The notes under the pieces were generated by a model. It was not told the DNA's origin. It made no database searches and saw only the letters and a program-made list of their open reading frames with translations. Below are positions 28,652 to 38,180 of a stretch of 64,000 nt of DNA, piece by piece. A program made the translations under genes and the position numbers. How positions within the stretch are numbered: the stretch's first letter is position 1; each line of letters starts with the position of its first letter. The DNA comes from Alphaproteobacteria bacterium (lineage in GTDB: Bacteria; Pseudomonadota; Alphaproteobacteria; Micavibrionales; Micavibrionaceae), in the NCBI GenBank assembly GCA_030750865.1, contig JASMHE010000008.1, positions 434,001 to 498,000 on the forward strand. The letters run 5' to 3'.

Positions 28652-28735
28652 GCTCCTACCCCACGCCCTCAGGAAAACAGTCAAAAAACAATGTTGGATA
28701 TCCTCTGACAAGCCATTGCCTTTATTATGGACATG

Positions 28736-28762
28736 TTGGTATAACAACAACTTGCATATAAT
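28736..28762 (+). promoter_or_regulatory. Candidate fumC promoter
   Basis: A perfect TATAAT (28757-28762) lies 23 bases before the fumC ATG. The nearest -35-like hexamer, TTGGTA at 28736, is only 15 bases upstream, so the -35 is doubtful. Confidence 0.4.
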
Positions 28763-28785
28763 GACACCAGCAAGAGGCAGACATC

Positions 28786-30180
28786 ATGGCAAAAACCAGA
28801 ACAGAAACAGATTCAATCGGCTCTATTGAAGTGCCATTTGACCGCTATTGGGGGGCACAAACACAGCGCAGCCTGCAAAACTTCCCGATCGGTGATGAAA
28901 AAATGCCACCGGCTCTGGTCAAGGCACTCGGCATTCAAAAGAAAGCCGCAGCCATCACCAATATGGATATGGGCGTTTTGGAGCCTGAATTGGCAAATGC
29001 CATCATTTCCGCCGCTGACGAGGTCATTGACGGCACATTGGCCGATGAATTCCCGCTATCTGTCTGGCAAACGGGATCAGGCACGCAAAGCAATATGAAC
29101 GCAAACGAGGTCATTTCCAACCGCGCTATCGAGATTCTGGACGGTAAACGCGGCAGCAAAGACCCCGTACACCCGAACGATCACGTCAATATGGGGCAAT
29201 CCTCAAACGATACGTTCCCGACGGTCATGCATATTTCCGCCGCACAAACGATCGATAGCGACCTGTTGCCTTCACTGGAAAAACTGTACGGCGCACTGAC
29301 ACGCAAAGCACGGTCGTTTGATAAGATCGTCAAGATCGGCCGCACACATTTACAAGACGCGACACCGCTGACATTAGGCCAAGAGTTTTCCGGTTACGCG
29401 AAGCAGGTTGAATACGGCATCGCCCGCGTCAAAGACACACTTCCACGCCTTTACCAACTGGCACAAGGCGGTACTGCCGTCGGCACGGGCATCAACAGCA
29501 AAAAAGGCTTTGCCGAAAAATTTGCCGAAAATGTCGCCGACATCACAAAACTTCCGTTTGTCACAGCCGAAAATAAATTCGAAGCACTCGCCGCGCATGA
29601 TGCCATCATCGAAACATCCGGCGCGCTGAATGTCATTGCGGCCAGCTTGCTGAAAATTGCCAATGATATTCGCTTGCTTGGTTCAGGTCCGCGTTCCGGC
29701 ATTGGTGAAATTATTCTGCCTGCGAATGAGCCCGGCTCATCCATCATGCCCGGCAAGGTGAACCCCACACAATGTGAGGCCCTGACAATGGTCTGCACGC
29801 AAATCATGGGGAACCACTCCACCATTACAATCGCTGGCAGTCAGGGACATTTCGAATTGAATGTCTATAAACCTGTGATGATTTTCAACCTGTTGCAATC
29901 GATCCAGCTGATTGCCGATGCCGCTGATAGCTTCACAGACCGCTGCGTGATCGGAATCGAAGCCAACACAGACCGTATCAGCGCCTTGATGCAAGAAAGT
30001 CTGATGCTGGTCACGGCATTGAACCCGCATATTGGCTATGACAACGCCGCAAAAATTGCGAAGAAAGCCTATAAGGATAACAGCACACTGAAAGAAGCAG
30101 GCGTTGAACTTGGTTTACTGACCGAAGATGAATTTGATCAGTGGATCGACCCTGTCTCTATGACGAAGCCCTCAGAATAG
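28786..30180 (+). CDS. fumC: Class II fumarate hydratase
   Basis: A 464-residue tetrameric, iron-independent fumarase of the citric acid cycle. Motifs: [19 protein letters not shown], the active-site loop [16 protein letters not shown] and the B-site [14 protein letters not shown]. Length equals E. coli FumC. A GAGGCAG ribosome site precedes the ATG. A ribbon-helix-helix gene starts 12 bases after the stop, an arrangement I recall from other alphaproteobacteria. Confidence 0.97.
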   Translation: MAKTRTETDSIGSIEVPFDRYWGAQTQRSLQNFPIGDEKMPPALVKALGIQKKAAAITNMDMGVLEPELANAIISAADEVIDGTLADEFPLSVWQTGSGTQSNMNANEVISNRAIEILDGKRGSKDPVHPNDHVNMGQSSNDTFPTVMHISAAQTIDSDLLPSLEKLYGALTRKARSFDKIVKIGRTHLQDATPLTLGQEFSGYAKQVEYGIARVKDTLPRLYQLAQGGTAVGTGINSKKGFAEKFAENVADITKLPFVTAENKFEALAAHDAIIETSGALNVIAASLLKIANDIRLLGSGPRSGIGEIILPANEPGSSIMPGKVNPTQCEALTMVCTQIMGNHSTITIAGSQGHFELNVYKPVMIFNLLQSIQLIADAADSFTDRCVIGIEANTDRISALMQESLMLVTALNPHIGYDNAAKIAKKAYKDNSTLKEAGVELGLLTEDEFDQWIDPVSMTKPSE

Positions 30181-30191
30181 GCAGAACACCC

Positions 30192-30404
30192 ATGAAAAAA
30201 CATTCCGTTAAGATTGCCGGTCACCCTACAAGTATCAGTCTGGAAGACGAATTCTGGGCTGTTATTAAGCGCATCGCCAAAGAACAAGGGCTATCGATTA
30301 ACGCCTATATCACCGAAAAGGAAAAAGAACATCCGGAAAATCTGTCCGGCATGCTCCGCCTTGAAGTGTTGCGGTATTATCAGAAAAAACTTGGCGAAAT
30401 TTAA
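30192..30404 (+). CDS. Ribbon-helix-helix domain protein
   Basis: A 70-residue basic protein: KKHSVKIAGHPTSISLEDEFW forms the ribbon and first helix, and EQGLSINAYITEK the second helix, matching the RHH_4 family. These small proteins bind DNA as dimers; the target is unknown. The frame is open from 30141, inside fumC, but the ATG at 30192 begins the domain. It is probably co-transcribed with fumC. Confidence 0.82.
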   Translation: MKKHSVKIAGHPTSISLEDEFWAVIKRIAKEQGLSINAYITEKEKEHPENLSGMLRLEVLRYYQKKLGEI

Positions 30405-30433
30405 GTCGGAGAGATTTAAAGCCGGGTCAGGTT

Positions 30434-30454
30434 TATAGCCGGTTTACGGCTATA
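30434..30454. repeat. 8-bp stem-loop after the fumC unit
   Basis: TATAGCCG-GTTTA-CGGCTATA lies 30 bases past the ribbon-helix-helix gene stop. No T run follows, so termination is uncertain. A second, imperfect hairpin (CAGGC-TGC-GCCTG, 30494-30506) lies closer to the convergent AsmA-like gene. Confidence 0.5.
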
Positions 30455-30565
30455 TCTATCCGAAGCGAAAATTCCAAAATGGGCAAAGCAAAGCAGGCTG
30501 CGCCTGTTTCTCGCCCTCGCTTGTTCTCGTATGAGAGACAACGCCCCTGCCTCTGATCGCTGCCC

Positions 30566-33500
30566 CTAAAATAGCCCTTCAATCACACCAAAGATCGCTT
30601 CTTCTGTTGTCGGCTGGCGCTGCTGACGGGATGCGCCGTCATTGGTTGTTGTCCCGCCTGTGGATGACGACGTTCCGGTCGCGCCGCGCGGCGCTTTCTT
30701 TTCAATCAATTTATCAAGCAGCGGGTTTATCAAATCTTCGCCAATCCGTTCGGCAATCAATTTGGAAATCACATTACGCGGCACATCAGCGGCCGGATTG
30801 CTTAACGATCCCTGTACCGGAATGGTAAATGTAACCGGATCACTGCCCTCTTCGGCCAGAACGACATTGCTTTCGGCGTTTACTTTCCATTGCGGCAGAT
30901 CGACGAGCCCATTAAAATTCAAGCCGACAGAGGGGTTCAGGAAGTTCATTTTCTCGATATCAACGACACCTTCTTTGATCGTGAAGTTGCCCTCAACGGT
31001 ATCAAACGCCGTTGAACCGCCGGATAGCGTCGCATCAAGCAAGCCCGATATATTGCTGGACCAACTGCTGCTGAACGATGTCAGGGCTTTTGCCAGCTTT
31101 GTCAAATCCATGCCTTCGATTGTCACCTGCTTACCATTAACACCGCCCTTACCGGATAAATCAAAAATCATTGCGGCAACGCTCAGCCCTGTTGTGCTCA
31201 GCGATGCATTCCCCGAAACCGTGCCGTTGGCCCGCACGATCGGGCGCCCTGCAAATGCGGCAACAAAGCGCTCCAGATTAATGTCAGACACTGCAATATC
31301 GCCGTTAATGGCCAGCGGGCTTCGTTCTTTTTGCGATGCGACAACCTTACCGTTCAACTGAAATGCGCCGTCATACAGATTGCCACGTGCCTTTTGCACG
31401 GTCAGCGTTCCGTTATTCAGGTTAACAGCCACATCGAGATTTTCGGCTTTTATCGTACCATTTGAAAATTGTCCAACCTTCGCCTTGATATCGGCATCAA
31501 CAGCAAATAACGATTCTGTGTGGATGGCATTGCGCGACCATTTAAAATCTCCTGTCGCCGCACCGGATCGTCCGGCTGAGGCCGTTGTCGCAGATTTCGT
31601 ACCGGTTGCCTTTACTGGCTGCGCCAAAAGATGCTCGAGAATAATTTGCTCAGAGAGCAGATCGGCCGTAACGTCAGGACGAGACTTACTCAAATCAACC
31701 GAGACCGTTCCGGTAATATCACTGCGTCCGACTTTTGCCTCCAGTGAAGACAGGGTAATAACATCCCCCGCTTTTTCAGCTTGCGCACCGATAAAAACAG
31801 CGCGTTTTTCCGTGGTACTGCCATTAAATTCAGGAGCAAAGATTTGTACAAACTTCGTATAATCCGGATGCGACACAGCAAAACGCAGATTTTGCATTTC
31901 CAGAGCCGACAGCGGATTTAAAAGGTCACCGCTGACAGAAAAATCGAGATTACGGGCCGTCAAATTTGCGCGCAACGCCGCTTGATCCACACTGCCGCTA
32001 ACATCAACGGTCGCATTTGTGCGCCCCAGCTTAAACGGCATCGTCTCGGCCATATCCGGCGAGATATAACGCTCTATCATCACATCGGCGTCTGCGGTCG
32101 ATAAAGCCGTATTTAATTCCATGCCAGAGAGGTTGAACACATCATCAACACGCCCTGAGACCGCAACACGGTTTTGCGCTTCATCTTCAACAACCAATTT
32201 CGCAATAGATAATTGTGATTGGGCCATCCCGCCGTCAAATTGCAGGGTCTTGATTTTGTTTCCTTTATAACGCAGCGCGCTCACATTCGCTTTCGCAGAC
32301 CAATCAAACGGCAGACGCAACGGGGACAGAGCCTTTGTAATATCTTTTTTCACATCTGTTTTTGCCGCAGATGGAACGGCCTGTGGTTCAGCCGCCGGTG
32401 CAGGCGCATCTTTAATCACACGGCTTAGGTCAACATTCACGCCGTTCAGGCTGAGATTTAAAATCGGACGTTCTGTGTTCCGCAAGACGAAAGAGCCGCC
32501 CAGATCATAATCTGCACCGAGGAACGTCATTGCCGCGCGGCCAAGATCAATCTGCTTTGGTTTGATTTTCAAATTACGTACCGTCAGATCAAACGGATCA
32601 ATGAATAAATGCTCCATATCCTTTGCTTTGTCAGCCATCACCGCCTGCACGAAACGTGAAGGATCATCGGCGCTGATGTCCACATCAACAGCAAAAGACG
32701 GATCGGAATATGTGACTTCCCCCGACTGCGGGGATACGGTTCTGGCGCCGAACGCAAGTTCGCTGTTCAGCACAATTTTGCTTTGCCCTGATGACGCGGC
32801 AGACATATCAACCTGCATATCCCCTGCTTTTTTATACACCTCGACAGCAACATCAGACAAAACAACATCACCGTGCTTCACGGCAGATAAGTTCACAACA
32901 CCCTGCACATCAATATCCTGCGGCAAGGTAATAACGGATGGCATAAAGGCCGATGGGAATGCTGAGGCATTCTCGCCTGCCTGTCCATTTTTTCCTTTTG
33001 CCGATCCGGCTGACGCGGCCGTATTCGTCGCAATATAGGCTGCGCTACCGAACGGTGTATCAGCCACATAGGTGAATGCCACAGCCGACGGCTTATTATC
33101 ATCTGTCAAGTCAACCTGCATATCGCCTTTTAAATTCAATCCACCAAAGCCCAGTGCGCTGTCTTTATAGGCGAGCGCCTGATCTTTCAGTGTGACAAGA
33201 CCTTTGGTCTGCAGCGGTTTCTGCAAAGCCGGGTTTTGTTGATCCGCTTTCGAGATGAACGCCAGTAACGCCGCAAGATTATCCGCATCGAACGAAAACG
33301 CACCTTGTAACTCCGGCGTATCCGCAAGCGCCAACAACCCTTTGTAAGTGGCCTCTGTCTTCAACGCGGGCACAGAGGCATTCACCTGTAATGCAAACGC
33401 CTCGCCATCGGTTTTCACCGCGCCAGATTCCAGATCAAACTTGATATACTGGTCATCATACAAAACAGACCCTTCGGCGAAATACGGTCCCATTAAGGAC

Positions 33501-34081
33501 ACGGCATTCAAAGACACATTAATGTCATCGACAATATAGGTTTTATCACTGCCTTTATCGTCGAATGCAAAGCGCCCCTTTTTGATAACAATCTGGTCAA
33601 GGGAGATCGCAGGCAAGGATGTCTTATCCTGCGCACCTTCGGACGACGGCGCACTGTCCGTCTGTGACGTTTTTTCATCTGCCTTGTTTATTGTTTCATT
33701 CATCCAGTTCATCGTGCCGTCTTTGGCTCTGACGATCGAAAAACGCGGCGCAACAAGATCGACACGCTCGACTTTGATGTCTTTTTGCAATAACGGCAAC
33801 AAAGCAACATGCACGGAAGCATGTTCCATCGACAGAATTTGCGGCATTTCGGCTGTCTGCGGATTGGACAGAATGAAATCTTCGATTTTCAGATGCGGAA
33901 ACGGCAGAACGGCCAGATCCAGATCACCTTTAATTTCAAGGTCGTACCCTGTGGCTTTTGTGATTTGCTCTTTAATCGCGGGCTTATAACTATTCCAGTC
34001 AATAAAGCTCGGCGCAATTAACGCCGCGCCAACCAGCAACAGAACCAAAACAACAAAGAAAATTGCAAACCGCTTCAACAA
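30566..34081 (-). CDS. AsmA-family envelope protein, very large
   Basis: A 1171-residue protein. One N-terminal membrane helix (about 5-24: FFVVLVLLLVGAALIAPSFI) is followed by the AsmA N-terminal domain (DWNSYKPAIKEQITKATGYDLEIKGDL), long stretches of beta-rich periplasmic repeats, and a C-terminal AsmA_2/DUF3971-like part near 930-1110 (SLSTTGLSVAAMIFDLSGKGG; FDTVEGNFTIKEGVVD). The tail is Ser/Thr/Gly-rich. Family knowledge places such proteins as inner-to-outer membrane bridges for phospholipid transport and outer membrane assembly. E. coli AsmA has 617 residues, so this is a TamB/YhdP-sized version. It is monocistronic. Confidence 0.88.
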   Translation of the reverse strand: MLKRFAIFFVVLVLLLVGAALIAPSFIDWNSYKPAIKEQITKATGYDLEIKGDLDLAVLPFPHLKIEDFILSNPQTAEMPQILSMEHASVHVALLPLLQKDIKVERVDLVAPRFSIVRAKDGTMNWMNETINKADEKTSQTDSAPSSEGAQDKTSLPAISLDQIVIKKGRFAFDDKGSDKTYIVDDINVSLNAVSLMGPYFAEGSVLYDDQYIKFDLESGAVKTDGEAFALQVNASVPALKTEATYKGLLALADTPELQGAFSFDADNLAALLAFISKADQQNPALQKPLQTKGLVTLKDQALAYKDSALGFGGLNLKGDMQVDLTDDNKPSAVAFTYVADTPFGSAAYIATNTAASAGSAKGKNGQAGENASAFPSAFMPSVITLPQDIDVQGVVNLSAVKHGDVVLSDVAVEVYKKAGDMQVDMSAASSGQSKIVLNSELAFGARTVSPQSGEVTYSDPSFAVDVDISADDPSRFVQAVMADKAKDMEHLFIDPFDLTVRNLKIKPKQIDLGRAAMTFLGADYDLGGSFVLRNTERPILNLSLNGVNVDLSRVIKDAPAPAAEPQAVPSAAKTDVKKDITKALSPLRLPFDWSAKANVSALRYKGNKIKTLQFDGGMAQSQLSIAKLVVEDEAQNRVAVSGRVDDVFNLSGMELNTALSTADADVMIERYISPDMAETMPFKLGRTNATVDVSGSVDQAALRANLTARNLDFSVSGDLLNPLSALEMQNLRFAVSHPDYTKFVQIFAPEFNGSTTEKRAVFIGAQAEKAGDVITLSSLEAKVGRSDITGTVSVDLSKSRPDVTADLLSEQIILEHLLAQPVKATGTKSATTASAGRSGAATGDFKWSRNAIHTESLFAVDADIKAKVGQFSNGTIKAENLDVAVNLNNGTLTVQKARGNLYDGAFQLNGKVVASQKERSPLAINGDIAVSDINLERFVAAFAGRPIVRANGTVSGNASLSTTGLSVAAMIFDLSGKGGVNGKQVTIEGMDLTKLAKALTSFSSSWSSNISGLLDATLSGGSTAFDTVEGNFTIKEGVVDIEKMNFLNPSVGLNFNGLVDLPQWKVNAESNVVLAEEGSDPVTFTIPVQGSLSNPAADVPRNVISKLIAERIGEDLINPLLDKLIEKKAPRGATGTSSSTGGTTTNDGASRQQRQPTTEEAIFGVIEGLF

Positions 34082-34229
34082 AAGAGTACTCCATTTTTTA
34101 CTTTATTTGTACACGCCAATGAATGTCATTCATGTAGCGTGCTATCATCTTAATTCAACCGGACAACCGGCTGAGAACGGGATCGGTTCACATCTTTTTT
34201 GTCACGCGACTTTTTGTCGCATAACAAGA

Positions 34230-34970
34230 TCACACCATATATTGTCCGCCATTGGCCGAAATCGTTGCGCCGTTGATAAAGGCCGCCTTTTCTGACGCCA
34301 GAAATGACACGATACCGGCGATTTCCTGTGGCTGCCCCAGACGACCGGCCGGAATTTGCCGCAGGATCAAGCCCAGAACATCCTGGTTCATCTGACCCGT
34401 CATATCCGTTTCAATGTAACCGGGACAAATCGCGTTCACGGTAATATTCTTAATTGCACTTTCAAGCGCCAGCGATTTTGTAAAGCCGATCATGCCTGCC
34501 TTTGCGGCTGCATAATTCGTTTGCCCGAATTGACCTTTTTGTCCGTTGATTGAGCTGATATTGATCACGCGGCCATCTTGACGGTCACGCATATAGCTCA
34601 TCACGGCACGGCATAAATTGAAACAAGATGTAAGGTTCGTTTCGATCACCTGATGCCAGTTTTCTTCCGCCATTTTATGTAGCGCGCCATCGCGTGTAAT
34701 ACCGGCATTATTGACCAGCACATAGATCGGTCCGACCTTCTCTTCGATTGTGGCCACAACCTTTTGACATGCATCGAAATCGGAAACATCCACCTGATAT
34801 GTTTTCGCATCGAGTTCTTCTTCGCAGGCCTTTGCCGCCTTTTTATTGCCGTGATAAAGCGCAACAACTTTATAACCGTCAGCCGCCAAACTGCGGGAAA
34901 TCTCCAAACCGATCCCGCGCGTACCACCCGTAACCAATGCAACTTTTTCTGTACTCTTTTCTGTCATCAC
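34230..34970 (-). CDS. phaB: Acetoacetyl-CoA reductase
   Basis: A 246-residue short-chain dehydrogenase that reduces acetoacetyl-CoA to (R)-3-hydroxybutyryl-CoA with NADPH. The nucleotide motif TGGTRGIG, NNAGITRD, the catalytic Ser/Tyr/Lys (NISSINGQ; NYAAAKAG) and the PhaB-specific INGQKGQFGQTNY distinguish it from FabG. It ends the phaC-phaA-phaB operon, 42 bases after phaA. Confidence 0.94.
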   Translation of the reverse strand: MMTEKSTEKVALVTGGTRGIGLEISRSLAADGYKVVALYHGNKKAAKACEEELDAKTYQVDVSDFDACQKVVATIEEKVGPIYVLVNNAGITRDGALHKMAEENWHQVIETNLTSCFNLCRAVMSYMRDRQDGRVINISSINGQKGQFGQTNYAAAKAGMIGFTKSLALESAIKNITVNAICPGYIETDMTGQMNQDVLGLILRQIPAGRLGQPQEIAGIVSFLASEKAAFINGATISANGGQYMV

Positions 34971-35012
34971 ACACCTCTCTTTCTCATGACATTAAATGCT
35001 GTAAGTCTTACG

Positions 35013-36218
35013 CTATAATTGCTTCAATTCAAGATCATCCGATCTTTCAACACACATAGCGATGCCCATACCCCCGCCAATACATAATGTGGCAAGCCCC
35101 TTCTTCGCATCACGGCGCGCCATTTCATGTAAAAGCGTAACCAGAATACGCGTACCGGACGCACCAATCGGATGACCAAGCGAGATCGCACCGCCATTCA
35201 CATTGGTTTTCTCTTCCGGCAAACCGAGTTCTTTCACGACGGCGCAAGCCTGTGCGGCAAACGCTTCGTTCGACTCGATCAGATCAAGGTCTTGTACAGA
35301 CCATCCCGCTTTCTCAAGCGCCTTTTTCGAGGCCGGAATCGGCCCTGTTCCCATAACCGATGGATCAACACCGGCATTCGCCCATGACGTAATCTTGGCT
35401 AGCACAGGCACACCGCGCTTTTTCGCTTCACTATTGCGCATCAGCAACACCACAGCCGCTCCGTCATTAATGCCGGACGCATTCCCTGCTGTAACCGTGC
35501 CGTCTTTTTTGAATGCCGAACGCAACGCTGAAAGGCTTTCAGCCGTGACACCGGCGCGCGGAAACTCATCCTTATCCACCACGATATCACCCTTACGGCT
35601 TTTGATCGTAACGGGTACAATCTCGGCATCGAACTTGCCGTCTGCCATCGCTTTTTCGGTTTTTTGCTGTGACGATGCCGCAAAAGCGTCTTGATCCTCG
35701 CGGGACACGTCAAATTTTTCTGCGATATTTTCGGCTGTAATGCCCATGTGATAATCATTAAAGACATCCCAAAGACCGTCTTTGATCATTGTATCTGTCA
35801 AGCTCATATCACCGAACTTTACACCGTTGCGCAAATGTTGCGCGTGGGGCGCAAGACTCATATTTTCCTGCCCGCCCGCAACAATAATATCCGCATCGCC
35901 GTTTTCGATCGTCATCATGCCGTTGACAACACTGCGCAGTCCTGACCCGCAAACCTGATTAAGCGTATAAGCTGCCTTTTCAAACGGAATACCGGATTCC
36001 ATAGACGCCTGACGCGCAGGGTTTTGTCCTGTTGCCGTTGTCAGAACCTGCCCCAAAATCACTTCATCAACGGTACCCGCTTCTATATTTGTTTCATCCA
36101 GCACAGCCTTGATCACGGTCGCGCCCAGTGATGATGCAGGAACAGAAGATAACCCGCCAAGAAACGCGCCGATCGCTGTTCTTTTGGCTGCGGCGATAAC
36201 GATTGGATCAGAAGACAT
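35013..36218 (-). CDS. phaA: Acetyl-CoA acetyltransferase (beta-ketothiolase)
   Basis: A 401-residue thiolase condensing two acetyl-CoA to acetoacetyl-CoA. Active-site residues are present: Cys90 in [12 protein letters not shown], the His in [12 protein letters not shown] and the second Cys in [12 protein letters not shown]. It lies between the PHA synthase-like gene and phaB, so its role is polyhydroxybutyrate precursor supply, although the same activity could serve ketone use. Confidence 0.95.
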   Translation of the reverse strand: MSSDPIVIAAAKRTAIGAFLGGLSSVPASSLGATVIKAVLDETNIEAGTVDEVILGQVLTTATGQNPARQASMESGIPFEKAAYTLNQVCGSGLRSVVNGMMTIENGDADIIVAGGQENMSLAPHAQHLRNGVKFGDMSLTDTMIKDGLWDVFNDYHMGITAENIAEKFDVSREDQDAFAASSQQKTEKAMADGKFDAEIVPVTIKSRKGDIVVDKDEFPRAGVTAESLSALRSAFKKDGTVTAGNASGINDGAAVVLLMRNSEAKKRGVPVLAKITSWANAGVDPSVMGTGPIPASKKALEKAGWSVQDLDLIESNEAFAAQACAVVKELGLPEEKTNVNGGAISLGHPIGASGTRILVTLLHEMARRDAKKGLATLCIGGGMGIAMCVERSDDLELKQL

Positions 36219-36317
36219 ATGACACCTCTTTGTCTAACAATGTATGTAAGAAAATAATGCCTTCTATTATTGTACAGAATTCACAGAATGCAAGGGGTAA
36301 TGCGGCCTACCTCGGAA

Positions 36318-37433
36318 TTATTTTTGACAAATCCAGTCGAAAATCGGTTGCCAGACCCGTGACACGCTTTTGCGTCCCGCCATCATGCCCACATGCCCCG
36401 TCGCCGTATCAATGATTTCGCTATCGGCAATTTGCACATGAAGCCCTTGCGCAGCATGGAACGGCACAAGTCTGTCCACCGATGATGCCACCACAAAACT
36501 CGGCACGGTAATATTTTCAGCACGAACAGGCGTATCATTGACAACCCACTGCCCCTGAAACGGTTCATTTCGGCCGTACCAATCATCAATACACATGCGT
36601 GCAATCGGCTCCGGCAAATCAAGCCCGTCATTCAGCCAATCTTCAACAGCCACAAAGCGGCGCGCCTCGTCGCTGTCCGGATCCATATCAGCGAAGGCGA
36701 TAAACTTCTCTACGGCTTTATCCTGACTTACGGCAAAAAAGCAATTCTGTATCCAGTCGGCGGACAGCATCTTTCGTTCCGACATCAACTGATATGCCGC
36801 CGCCTTGCCGCGCGTAATCTCTGTGCTGAGTGCATGATTTTCCGGTGCAAAATCCCACGGCGCGGCCAGAAAAACCGCGTTATCACACAGCGCGCCACCC
36901 TGCGCCCCCGCCAAAATTCCGGCCAAAAGCGTGCCGCCCATACAATACCCCAAACAGGTAAATGACGCATCAGAGCAGGATGCGGCATGCTGTTTTGCGG
37001 CGTGTATCGCGGCATGTAAATGCGCCGCAATCTGATCAACTGTCTGTAAATCTGTCTGCGCTGTGATCCTTCCCCAATCAAGCAGATAGGCATCAACACC
37101 CTGCGCAGCCAGCCATGCAAAGAAACTTTGCTCCGGCATTAAATCCAGAATATCGGATTTATTGATTAACGACGGGATCAACAAGACCGATGCCCGCGCC
37201 TGTTCATCACCCGTTTGCTTTGCCGGCAGATGGAAAATACGGCTACCGTTTTCGCGCCAGATCACATTATTTCGTTCAATATTCCGTTTATAGGGATGCG
37301 CCTGATATTTCTTCACACCTGCGATAAAACGTTCAGACTTCATCTTACCGCCTTGATCTGCATGCATAAAATCGTCACCCATCGCTTTAGCCATGTGCAT
37401 CGTCAAGGGATATGGGCCTTTTCTGTCTGTCAT
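36318..37433 (-). CDS. phaC: Short class III-like polyhydroxyalkanoate synthase
   Basis: A 371-residue alpha/beta hydrolase-fold protein. The lipase-like box is LGYCMGGTL with Cys164 as nucleophile; the triad is completed by Asp320 (SSVDRLVPF) and His347 (TGHVGMMAG), the arrangement of PHA synthases, not esterases. Length matches class III PhaC (about 360) rather than class I (about 590). Class III enzymes normally need a PhaE partner, which is not visible here. The TTG at 37469 opens the frame; the ATG at 37433 with AGAGG is preferred. First gene of the phaCAB operon, divergent from phaR. Confidence 0.82.
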   Translation of the reverse strand: MTDRKGPYPLTMHMAKAMGDDFMHADQGGKMKSERFIAGVKKYQAHPYKRNIERNNVIWRENGSRIFHLPAKQTGDEQARASVLLIPSLINKSDILDLMPEQSFFAWLAAQGVDAYLLDWGRITAQTDLQTVDQIAAHLHAAIHAAKQHAASCSDASFTCLGYCMGGTLLAGILAGAQGGALCDNAVFLAAPWDFAPENHALSTEITRGKAAAYQLMSERKMLSADWIQNCFFAVSQDKAVEKFIAFADMDPDSDEARRFVAVEDWLNDGLDLPEPIARMCIDDWYGRNEPFQGQWVVNDTPVRAENITVPSFVVASSVDRLVPFHAAQGLHVQIADSEIIDTATGHVGMMAGRKSVSRVWQPIFDWICQK

Positions 37434-37473
37434 AGCCTCTATATTTATGCATTCCCTCTTCACGTTCAATAAA

Positions 37474-37485
37474 AATTGTGCAATT
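37474..37485. promoter_or_regulatory. Candidate operator dyad in the phaC/phaR divergent interval
   Basis: AATTG-TG-CAATT lies 40 bases upstream of phaC and 49 upstream of phaR. PhaR repressors bind short dyads containing TGC elements in such intervals; this one contains TGC at its centre. The assignment is positional only. Confidence 0.3.
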
Positions 37486-37533
37486 ATGACGACGAATTAA
37501 TCACAGTTGATGTTATTGGTAAGGAGCTTTCCG

Positions 37534-38088
37534 ATGGGTAGAACGCGTAAAAAAGAAGGCGAGCCAACGGTCGTAAAGAAATATGCGAACCGTCGACTCT
37601 ATGACACAGGCCGCAGCAGCTACGTCACGCTGGATGATCTGTGCGAAATGGTCAAAGAAAACCATGATTTCGTTGTGCAGGACGCGAAAACAGGTGAAGA
37701 CCTGACCCGATCCGTTTTAACACAAATCATTGTCGAGCAAGAGTCAAAGGGCGAAAACAACCTTCTCCCTGTTGCGTTCCTGCGGCAATTAATCGCCTAT
37801 TACGGTGACAATCTGCAAACAGTTGTGCCTGATTATCTGGAACAAACATTGGAAACATTCACAAAAAATCAGGAACAGTTCCGCGACCAGATGAATAAAT
37901 CACTTGAGGGTATGATCGCCAATCCGGTCAGCACACTCGAAGAAATCAACCGCCAGAACATGGCGATGTTTGAAAAAGCAATGTCCGCATGGTCTCCGTT
38001 CAGCGGCACACAAAGCAATTCAAACGAAGACGCGCTGAAACAGAAAATATCAGAGCTGGAAGCCGAAATCGAAAAGCTTTCACGCTAA
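37534..38088 (+). CDS. phaR: Polyhydroxyalkanoate synthesis repressor PhaR
   Basis: A 184-residue protein. The N-terminal DNA-binding domain has the signature VVKKYANRRLYDTGRSSYVT (about 12-31), followed by DFVVQDAKTGEDLTRSVLTQII and the PHB-accumulation regulatory domain (LLPVAFLRQLIAYYG). The C-terminus is a coiled coil. PhaR senses polymer granules and represses phasin and PHA genes. AAGGAG sits 7 bases before the ATG at 37534; an in-frame ATG at 37507 is less likely. Divergent from phaCAB. Confidence 0.96.
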   Translation: MGRTRKKEGEPTVVKKYANRRLYDTGRSSYVTLDDLCEMVKENHDFVVQDAKTGEDLTRSVLTQIIVEQESKGENNLLPVAFLRQLIAYYGDNLQTVVPDYLEQTLETFTKNQEQFRDQMNKSLEGMIANPVSTLEEINRQNMAMFEKAMSAWSPFSGTQSNSNEDALKQKISELEAEIEKLSR

Positions 38089-38118
38089 CCTGCGCAACAC
38101 AACAACAACACATCATAC

Positions 38119-38155
38119 AAAAACGCCGCTGACATATTGATCAAGCGGCGTTTTT
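38119..38155. terminator. Bidirectional intrinsic terminator after phaR
   Basis: A 12-bp stem AAAAACGCCGCT / AGCGGCGTTTTT with a 13-base loop lies between the convergent ends of phaR (38088) and the coiled-coil gene (38181), with A and T tracts suited to both directions. Confidence 0.9.
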
Positions 38156-38180
38156 ATTTGTTTTATGTGCCGTACAAAAA

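Noticed and set aside
30642-31361. A 239-codon plus-strand frame antisense to the AsmA gene.
   Set aside because: Low-complexity Ser/Pro/Ala translation without start signals.
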